The notes below the pieces were generated by a model that did no database searches, was not told the DNA's origin, and saw nothing but the letters and a program-made list of their open reading frames with translations. A DNA stretch of 64,000 bases from Nicotiana tabacum (taxonomy: Eukaryota > Streptophyta > Magnoliopsida > Solanales > Solanaceae), in assembly GCF_000715075.1 (NCBI RefSeq), contig NC_134101.1:141205400-141269399 (forward strand), written 5' to 3'. Shown in pieces: positions 55,417 through 64,000 of the stretch (position 1 is the stretch's first letter; the number at the start of each line of letters is the position of its first letter). Both the position numbers and the translations under genes were made by a program.

Positions 55417-56085
55417 CATGAGGCTGTAATTTATTTATTCAGATAAATAGTTGGTTCATCATTCCGAAGAGGGAGTATTCATAACCTTACTTCCTATGTT
55501 TAGTTCAGTTATCAATTATCAGTTATTAATTTTATTTTCAGTATTTACAGTTAGTTCTTTTAGTTGTTTTATATACAAGTGCAATTCAAATGTACTGACG
55601 TCCCTTTTTTCCCGGGGCCTACATATCGCGATGCAAATTTGATTTATAGGTTGACAATTCTACTTGCAAGGACATCTCGTATCAGCTATTGGTGAACCCT
55701 AGTCTTTCGGGGCATTATCCCTTTTTTCAATCTTCAGTCTTTATAGTATTTTAGTTAGTAAGGTATGCCGGGGACCTTGTCCTGGTAAACAGTTAGCATT
55801 TTATTATTCTTAGAGGCTTCGTAGACTATAGTTCAATTGGTCAGATGTTAGCAGGATTTTATGTGTTAGCCTTGTCAGCTACTCGTTTATAGTTGCAGAC
55901 TTTTTTGTATTTTCCGCATCTATGATATTTTAGTCGGACTCTTTAGTAGATCATCATGTTGTATATTTATATCTAGCTTAAAGTTATATCACATGTTGGT
56001 CCAGCCTTACAATTGGTTTGCTCAATCACATGCAGTCAGGCACCGAGTGCCGTGTTACGCCCAGGTCATGGTTCGGGACGTGACA

Positions 56086-58578
56086 CAAGTTCCCTACTCA
56101 GTACAACATATTAAGGGGATATGAAAATAAATCAGGTAATTAACCATGAAAATTGTAGGTAAAAATAAAATATAAAATCCAAAACAAACACTGACCAAAT
56201 TTTCTCAATATGTCCATATTTGTATCACACCATTGATTAGTTTTTCTCAAAACCGCATGTACACCATCAAGAGAGAAATATGAGAGGGTGATCTAGAGGG
56301 ATGGATCCATATACACACACAACACGACAAATTCAACATGAAAACAACCCAGCATAGTCACATGCTCAATATCATAATCTGCCTAGTGTGATCACAAACA
56401 TATCAACACAGTCCTCTCAGTGTGGTCACAAACATAACAGCACAATCCGCCTAGCATGTTTATAGGCATAACAACACAATCCGCTAGGCATGGTCACAGG
56501 CATAATAACACAATCCACCCGGCATGGTCAGAGACATAACAACACAATCTGCTAGGCATATTCATAGGAATGCAACCCAAATCATATCACACAAAATCAA
56601 ATATACAAGTATACATGTATATGATGAATGGATATAAAATTTCATGCTCATGGATTGGTATAATGATATGCTAAAGTGTAGGCATGTGCAAAGTGTGCTA
56701 TCATAGCTCAAATTGGCAGTTTCATCATAGAAATAGCAGTTATCAAGTTCATTCAGGGAATTAGCCTCTATATAACCTCAAACATGCACCAAATAGTTCA
56801 CAGCAAGGTAACAAATATGAGAAATATCATATCTTAAAGCTTAACAGTCAATTATAGGCATATCATAGCCTAAGCACTACCCCGAATATGGATAAATACT
56901 GCGGTGGTCGCACATGGGCTCAAACCCCACACATATGTGCACCCATAACATGTAGCTATCAAAAATAATTCAGGCAACTAGTGACTCAATAAAGTTTAGT
57001 TAAGATACTTACCTCAAGCAAGCCAAATCACTCCTCTAACAAGCCCTTCTTGCGCGTATCAATATTTGGACGACTCCAATGTAGCCAAAATAACTTAATA
57101 CCATCAATAATAGACATATAAAACAATTCTAAATGATAAAGCTAAAATATTGAATCAAATATAAAGTCAACCCCGGGCTTGCACCCTGGAACCTGACAAA
57201 ATTCACAATTTCTGAAGACCTATTCAATTATGATTCTAACAAAACTAATTTCATCCAATTCCATGTAGACATCGATCCTTAAATTCACAAATCTTGTTCT
57301 CCAATAACAAACTCCGGAAATTCCCAAATTCCACTGTAGATTCATAAAAATTAGATGTAATTTTCAATGGGTAATTAATATCTAGCACCAAAAATGAGTA
57401 AAAGTCACTTACTTCTTAAATTATGGTGAAAAACACTCCAAAAATTGCCCTAGGCCGAACTCCAAAATCCCAGAATGAGAAGAAAAGACCAAACCCTCGA
57501 TTTATAATCTTGTCCAACAATTCCGCATTTGTGGTCCAATAGGTTGCACCTATAACTACGTGCATGCAGACAAACCATCACAGGTGCGGAAATTCATTAA
57601 ACCCCCGACCATGCCCACCTACAATCCATAATCCACACCTACGGGACCGCTTCTGTAGTTGCAATCATGCTCCTGCACATCTGCACTTGTGGATCCCTTC
57701 TGCTTCTGTGACTCAAGCCATCCAATCAAACTCCATTTCTACTAAACATTCCTCGTAGAAGCGCATCTGCTTCTGCGGCACTCCACGTGCATCTGGTATC
57801 TCTACCTAGCATAGGCAACCTCGTACCTGTGCGATCAAGGCTGCACCTGCGGCTCCGCATCTGCAATGATACCCACCGTAGGTGCGAAAACTCCAGAAGC
57901 CAGAAGCCTTTCAACAATTGCTTCAAGTCCAACAATGACCTGTTAACCACCTGAAACACCCTCGAGGCCCCCAGGACTCCATCCGAATATACCACCAAGT
58001 CCTAAAATACAATACGAACTTATTTGAAGTCTCAAACAACATCAAACCCACGAATCGCGCCTCAATTCAAGTGTAAATGGAACTAGTAAACTTCCAACTT
58101 CTAAAACTCAGGCCGAACCATACCAAATCAGCGCCGAATGACCTCAAATTTTGCATGCAAATCCCAAATGAGACAATGGACCTATTCTTACTCCCAGAAC
58201 CAAACTCTAAACCCGATATCAATAAAGTCAACTCTCGGTCAAACCTCTCAACCTTCTAAATCTTCATTCCAACTTTTGCAAAAAAGTATCAAATCCACCT
58301 ATGGACCTCCAAATCAACATCCTGACATACTCCTAGGTCAAATTCACCATATGAAGCTATTGGAATCATCAAAACTTTATTTTAGAGTCGTCAACATGAA
58401 ACTCTAGCAAACTCTTTCAACTTAAGCCCCCAACCTTTATACTAAGTGTCCTAATTCATTCTGAAACTTATTGAAACCAATTCCAAACACTCCGTCAAGT
58501 CACATAACTACAAATGAACATAGAATAAGGAATACATAGGGGAAAAAGGCTACAATACACAAAATGATCGGCCAAATT
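56086..58578 (-). mobile_element. Truncated minus-strand gypsy LTR
   Basis: The right end reads ACACAAAATGATCGGCCAAATT, the beginning of a gypsy LTR in the minus sense, lacking only the first bases where the next LTR (58579) joins. It has a TATA box at 57500-57506 (minus), a GCG-rich dyad array at 57523-57890 and a minisatellite at 56380-56575. The left end is indistinct and no primer site is seen. 56086-56330 has no recognisable content. Confidence 0.65.
56380..56575 (-). repeat. Minisatellite of about 36-bp units
   Basis: Five or six units of CACAATCCGCCTAGCATG with GTCACAGGCATAACAA, for example at 56440, 56478, 56515 and 56550. It sits in the same relative position as the minisatellites in the other LTRs of the window. 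Confidence 0.8.
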
Positions 58579-61498
58579 TGTCACAACCCTAAACTCGGAC
58601 CTAGTCGTGATGACGCCTCTCGTGAAGACAAGGCCAACCGACACAACACCCAATTCCGTTTAACAAATAAAAATACATAATTTAAGTCTTAATCATAATA
58701 AAATCCCAAAATAAGAAGAGACAGTACAATTTGTGGAATTAAATCCAACACAGCCCGACATCGGGGTGTCACCAGTCATGAGCATCTATCAATATACTAC
58801 AAGTCTGAAGAGTTTACATAGTCTAATACAGAGCTAAAACAGAAAAAATAAGATAAGGGGAGAAGCTCTGGGCTGTGAACGCCGGCAACTACCTAGAGAA
58901 CCACCGAATCTGCCTGAGCTGGAAGGATCAACACTCACTAGCGAGACTTGAAGCACCTGAATCTGCACACGAGGTGCAGAGAGTAAAGTGAGTACTCCAA
59001 CTCAGTGAGTAATAATAATAAATACAGACTGAATAATAAGAAATCACGTAAAGCACATTACAGGCTATAAGGAAGCAGTAAAAGCTAGTAAAAATATGCA
59101 AAGTCAACTTAGTTCAGTTTAAGCTTTTTAAAAATGCCTTTTTAAACAGTTAAGCAAGTAAAAGACAGACAATTAGGAAAGATAAATACATAAAGAACTA
59201 TCCCCTTGGGCACAATACCAACAAAATCCGCCCCTCGGGTAACACATGAAACAACTACCAGCTCCTTGGGCTATATCTCACATCACAATGGGTGCCCACG
59301 CTCACTAGGTGTATGCAGACTCCTGGATGGGCCCCTTACGGCCCAAGAACAATATCAAGCCATCTCGTGGCATCATCACTAGGCTCTCGGCCTCATATCA
59401 ACAAGCCACCTCATGGCGTACAAATCTTAGGCCCTCAGCCTCATAACCATAATCAGGTGTTTCCTCAAAACATAGGCCCTCGACCTTACTCAATCAAAAT
59501 TCTCACAAGCCACTCGGGCAATAGTAAAATATGATGCTCATCCCAAAATATCATTTAAAATATCATTCTAAGTGTTAAAGTAGAGTAAACATGGCTGATT
59601 AATGAAAATAGTAGAATACAACATGACTGAGTACAAGTATAAAGTCAAAACATTGAGGAAATATCATTAAAAATCCCCTAAGGGTTCAAATAGTTGGCAC
59701 GAGGCCCAAATATGACATTCAACCCAAAACATGATGATAGCAAACAGATTTCAGTCAAATACGCGGTAAAACAATCATTTGGGATGGACTAAGTCACAAT
59801 TCCCAATAGTGCACGACCCCACGCTCGTCATCTAGCGTGTGTGTCACCTCAATATAGCACAACGATGTGCAATCCAGAGTTTCATACCCTCAGGACAAAA
59901 TTTAAAATTATTACTCACCTCTACCCGATCCAAAACTCTAGCTCGCGATGCCTTTGCCCCTCGAATCGGCCTCCGAATGCTCCAAATCTAACCAAAATCA
60001 GTGAAAAACCATCAAAATATGCTAAGGGAATAAAGCCCACTTAAAAAAAATCAAATTACAACACCAATCCCGAAATTGGCCAAACCCGACCTCTAGGCCC
60101 ATGTCTCGGATTCCGATAAAAATTACATCAATGGACTCCTTATCACTCCCCGAGTTCATTCATACCAAAAGCATCAAAATCCAACCACAAACGACCCCTC
60201 AAATCCCAAATTTTAGGTTTTCAATTACAAGCCCTAGTTCTTCAATTTTAGGCTTAAATTCCATGATGAATTAGGTAGAATTCACATTAGAATAGAGTAT
60301 TAAGTCCGTGAATCTTACCAAGTCCGTGAATCTTACCTCTAAGTGTTTTCCCTTGAATCCCTCTTCAATCCTCTTAAAAAATCTCCAAAATCGCTCAAAA
60401 ATGGTGGAAATAAACTCCAAAATTGCGGACAAGATGACTATTTAAACATTCTGCCCAGGCCTCAATTCGTTCTTTGCGAATGCGGTCAACGCCTCACGTT
60501 CGCGAAGCACAAATTAACTTTGACCAAGAATCCTCTTACGCGAACGCGACTTGACCCTCGTGAACGCGATGGTTCCTCAGCCTAACCCTTCGCGAACGCA
60601 CTCCCTCTCTCGCGAACACGATGAACAAAACACCCTGAAACCCAGCTACCCAATTTCCTCTACGCGAACATGCTCCCCCTCTCGCGAACGCGATGCAGGG
60701 TCTCCAGACCCTTTGCGAATGCAGAGCCTCCCTCGCGAACGTGAAGGCTAAATCCTCAGACTCCTCAACTAACCCTTCGCTAATGCGAAGGCCATTTCTC
60801 TGCAACACTGAACAACAATTTTCTGCACTTCTCCAAACACATGAAATAGTCCGATTGACCACCCTAAACTCATCCGAAGCCCCCGGGGCCTCAACCAAAC
60901 ATGCCAACATATCCTATAACATCATTCAAACTTGTTCCAATCTTTAAAATTCTCAAAACAACATCAAAACACCAAATTCGCATCGGATTCAAGCCTAAGA
61001 ATTCCAAAATCTTCTAAATTACGCTTTTGATAAAAAATCCAACCAAACCACGTCCGAATGACCTGAAATTTTGCACACACATCCTAAATGACACAACGGA
61101 ACTGTTGCAACTCTCAAAATTCCATTCTGACCCCTATATCAAAATCTCACCTATCAACCGGGAAACGCCAAAAATTCAATTTCGCCAATTCAAGCCTAAA
61201 TCCACGCCGGACCTCCAAAACACATTTTGATCACGCTCCTATGTCCCAATTAACCTTCTGAATCTATCCGAACCATCAGAATTCTCATCCGATTCCTCTA
61301 ACACATAAGTCAACATCCAGTTGATTTTTCCAAATTAAGCTTCCTCAAAAGAGACTAAGTGTCTCAAACCTTACCAAATCATTTCTGCACCCGAGCCAAC
61401 CAGCCTGATCACATATAGAACTGATAAACAAAGCTATAAGAAGCATAAATGGGAGAAACGAAGCAGTAACTCATGAGACGACTGGCCAGGTCGTCACA
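58579..61498 (-). mobile_element. Minus-strand gypsy 3' LTR, 2.9 kb
   Basis: Plus-strand ends TGTCACAACCC and CAGGTCGTCACA. The sequence just beyond (61499-61544) is the tail of an interior, so this is the 3' LTR of an element whose body lay to the right. It contains a TATA box at 60439-60447 and a TCGCGAACGCGA-type array (60474-60791). GGCCCTCGGCCTCAT-like repeats lie at 59350-59490. Confidence 0.8.
60439..60791 (-). promoter_or_regulatory. TATA box and TCGCGAACGCGA array
   Basis: The minus strand has GTTTAAATAG at 60448-60439. Just upstream in the sense direction are about ten copies of TTCGCGAACGCGA-like motifs (for example 60500, 60540, 60567, 60590, 60611, 60661, 60683, 60735 and 60776), strikingly rich in CpG within an AT-rich LTR. 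Confidence 0.65.
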
Positions 61499-61544
61499 TC
61501 CTCCCCCTCTTAAACAAACGTTCGTCCTCGAATGAGTCAAGAAA
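61499..61544 (-). other. Interior tail and polypurine tract of the element with LTR 58579-61498
   Basis: On the minus strand: GAGGACGAACGTTTG, then AAGAGGGGGAGGA directly before the LTR start TGTGACGACC. This is the usual chromovirus pol tail. It is cut after 46 bp by the next LTR. Confidence 0.75.
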
Positions 61545-63850
61545 TGTCACGCCCCATGCCTAGGGGCGAGACTGGCACTCAGTGCCTCAACTATCCTTGC
61601 GTATCACCTGTGACTCAGAGACTTTGAATATGTAATGTCATATTTTTGGCCATGGGCTGCAAGAAAATGTACGATGTAAAATATAAAACTGAATAGAGAC
61701 AAACGCTGACTAACTATCAACATAAGGCTGGGCCGGCAAGGCCGTTATATTTACTACAACTGACAAGCCAACAAAATATACGTACAGGGCCTACCAGTCC
61801 AACATACTGTATTAACTGACAGGACATATCTCAAGCCTCTAATAATAGATGTACTATGATCGGAACAGGGCCCCGACCTACCCATAACCTATCTACATAT
61901 ATACACAAGATACACACCACACTGCTAGCCCCGGTAACTCCGAAAGAAGGGAAGCTTACCGATAAAGCTGATCTCGGGCAACACCTACTGAGGAGGTCTA
62001 CCCGTCTGTTGTCTGACCCTACATGCATAAAATGCAGCATCCCCAGAAAGGGACGTCAGTATGAAATAATGTACCGAGTATGTAAGGAAATATACTGAAA
62101 CTGAAACTGAACTGATAATATAACAACTGAGAACAACTGGGAGTCAAAGAAAACTCGAGGATATGCTCATCTGGTAATACTGACTCAATTCTCTCACTAT
62201 AGTAAGTAAAATAGTTGTCCGACCTTATAAGGCTCGGTATACATATATATCTGCTCTGCCGTAGTAGGCTCGCTCATAAGCGCTCGGCCATACTAGGCTC
62301 TGTATCTCGACCAACTGAGCTTGCCCATATGCGCTCGGCCACAGTAGGATCGTCATATAACTTACCATCTGATCAGAGGTTGCCCAATAGGGGCCTGCCC
62401 ATCGATTATAGCTCGATGGTAATGAAAATACTTTTAATACTGTATATATGTTACTTCTCTGCTCTCTTGACTGGAAGAAGGAAATACTCAACTGAATATG
62501 AAGTCCTGATAAGAAGAATATGGTAACTTACAAAACTAGGAAAATATTAACCTCCTGCATGTATTTAAAGTAGTTGCCTATGATAACACTTGCAGTACTA
62601 ATCATATATGGTCATCTTTGCCTTTTGTCAACCTAAATTTCTGAATCATATGACGAAGGCAGTAGTATTTCCCAGGAGGTTGCACCTAATTTTGTGCATA
62701 AGACTAACTTATATTTGGTTCTTTATTTGTTTCACTTCTTTCTAGGAATATCATGGATACCTTTAATTGAAAAGGTTCTGTTGTACATTCAAACATGAAA
62801 TGCAAATTAACAATTGGTTTTATGAACACGCTTCCCGTTATTAGAGGGAAAAGTATATATACAGGACTACTTGTTTAAATAGACAAATATACGTAAATTC
62901 CGGGATATGAATTTTTTCGTATACTTCGTTATCAAACTTGTGTAATGACAAGATCATGCCAAAATGAAGGAAGAGCTTAGCCTTATCATACCTTTTTCTT
63001 GAATTATTTGAACGAATCTGCTTTTGCGAAATTTACACCTGGATGAAGTTAAAATCTCGGACGAAATTATTCTGCTTCTAACGTTTTTGAACAAAATGTT
63101 GGCTAAGGATTGAATTGAAATTGGACGAATTTAACTTACTTGGATTTGTTGAAGTTGAACTTTGCTTGGATTTAAACATTTTGACGAAAAGATTCTGCTT
63201 TTCACGTTTTCTTCTTGGTTTTGAAATTATTGAAGACTTTTGGTCTTAGGCCAAAGTAACAAAATGAGCACAAAGACACTAAAATTAGGCTAGAATCAGA
63301 ATGTCTATTTTGGACAAGAATTTTCAAGTCTCATTCAGACTTCACTTTAAGTCATAGTTTGGTTATATTCTTAGGTAGACACCTAGGATATTCGATAGCT
63401 TAGTCACTTCATGTTAGTGCTGCCACATGTCCTATAATTAATGAAGTTTTATCCATTTATTAGTTAACGGGGTAATATCCTGTTACTCGGTAATTAATCA
63501 ATTACCTGCATAATTTAAAAATTATCACAAATTACTTAAAATTTTATTTATTTTTAAAATAATTCATATATACTTTATATATTATACTACCGTGATCATA
63601 TGGTACCTTACATGGTATTAGTTTATAATTATCGGGTATTATCGCTCGACCCGTATTTTATTCTAAATTGACCACTTTCAACGAAACTCTTTTTCCCTAA
63701 TTCGTGCATCCTTTATCCTTCATGGAACTTATTTTTTTTTGCTTGTTATAAATAGCTTGAGTACGTTAATTGTCAAGATCATCTCACCACCGAGCCTACG
63801 TCGGTTAACTGAAAACGAAATTTTAACGTACGAAAATGCGAGATGTAACA
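61545..63850 (-). mobile_element. Minus-strand gypsy 3' LTR, family shared with the left edge
   Basis: 2,306 bp with plus-strand ends TGTCACGCCCC and GCGAGATGTAACA. It matches the LTR at 1249-2330 in blocks (for example 62260-62500), with about 330 bp extra at 62540-62880. The interior tail follows at 63851, so it is a 3' LTR whose element continues beyond the right edge. Confidence 0.82.
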
Positions 63851-64000
63851 TCCTTTCCCCCTTAGAAACATTCGTCCTCGAATGTTCAACTCCCCGTGAT
63901 CTATATAACTTTGGCAAGGTCGCCTCTGTAACAACACCACTACCAACTCTCCCCGTAGGAGCTTAATAATCTAAAGACACATAGGACCATAATTATGACG
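63851..64000 (-). other. Interior tail and polypurine tract of the right-edge element
   Basis: The minus strand has GAACATTCGAGGACGAATG, then AAGGGGGAAAGGA adjoining the LTR start TGTTACATC. This is the normal 3' end of a chromovirus interior. The window ends within it. Confidence 0.75.

Larger units (their letters stand above)
53755..56085. mobile_element. Composite with two LTR ends facing outward (inverted LTR fragments)
   Basis: The left end TGTCACGATCC and the following 0.8 kb look like the 3' part of a minus-strand gypsy LTR (for example the cap-proximal block near 54100-54190). The right end ...TTCGGGACGTGACA and the preceding 1.2 kb look like the 3' part of a plus-strand LTR, including GTACTGACGTCCC at 55593. 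The outermost seven bases are inverted repeats (TGTCACG and CGTGACA). The change-over lies between about 54600 and 54850, where a GCAAGGCACT repeat occurs. No convincing target duplication adjoins the ends. Confidence 0.5.

Noticed and set aside
53743..56090. CAAGT at 53743-53747 and 56086-56090 as a target duplication for the composite LTR
   Set aside because: The left copy is seven bases away from the LTR-like end, so the match is not adjacent and may be chance.
1..64000. Host protein-coding, tRNA or rRNA genes
   Set aside because: All recognisable coding stretches are retroelement gag or pol. The tRNA-like matches are primer binding sites only.

Overview
The window is plant nuclear DNA, most likely from a solanaceous species with a large genome. 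That assignment rests on the style of the repeats and is an inference; no host gene is present to confirm it. I see no host protein gene, tRNA, rRNA or organelle insert. Nearly every base can be assigned to nested, decayed LTR retrotransposons of three kinds: Ty3/gypsy chromoviruses (initiator-Met primer site, chromodomain, 2.3-3.0 kb LTRs), Ty3/gypsy Tat/Ogre-type elements (primer site matching TGGCGACTCTGCTGGGGA, second RNase H, long tandem-repeat 3' regions) and one Ty1/copia element of probable Sirevirus type.

Layout. 1-2599: leader, primer site and part of the 5' LTR of a minus-strand chromovirus-like element. 2600-15674: minus-strand Tat-type element (called Tat1) with a 4.7-kb 5' LTR, a 3' LTR cut down to 532 bp, decayed pol and gag, and a 3' region of hairpin-forming tandem repeats. 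15675-16027, 48105-49621 and 52618-53170: three pieces of one plus-strand copia pol gene. 16028-48104: a 32-kb insertion in the copia integrase, flanked by the 5-bp duplication ACTCT. It is a dimeric chromovirus (LTR, interior, LTR, interior, LTR). The first interior is itself interrupted at 21145-34588 by a second Tat-type element (Tat2) flanked by GTCGG. 49622-52617: a minus-strand solo LTR in the copia reverse transcriptase region, flanked by ACATG. 53755-58578: LTR fragments, one an inverted pair. 58579-61544: minus-strand gypsy LTR with the tail of its interior. 61545-64000: a further minus-strand LTR and interior tail of the family seen at the left edge.

How the parts relate. The copia element was the oldest target. 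The chromovirus dimer and the solo-LTR parent inserted into it, and Tat2 later inserted into the dimer. Tat1 abuts the copia integrase at 15674/15675, and a deletion at 2600 removed its outer flank. No element looks able to move on its own: all reading frames carry stops and frameshifts, and several catalytic residues are lost.

The signals most worth following are RNA-like or regulatory rather than protein-coding: tandem arrays in the Tat 3' regions whose units form small stem-loops, one with paired (compensatory) changes between copies; a recurring module near the polypurine tract; CG-rich dyad arrays just upstream of the TATA box in four LTR families; and CAG-to-TAG decay between the two chromovirus copies.
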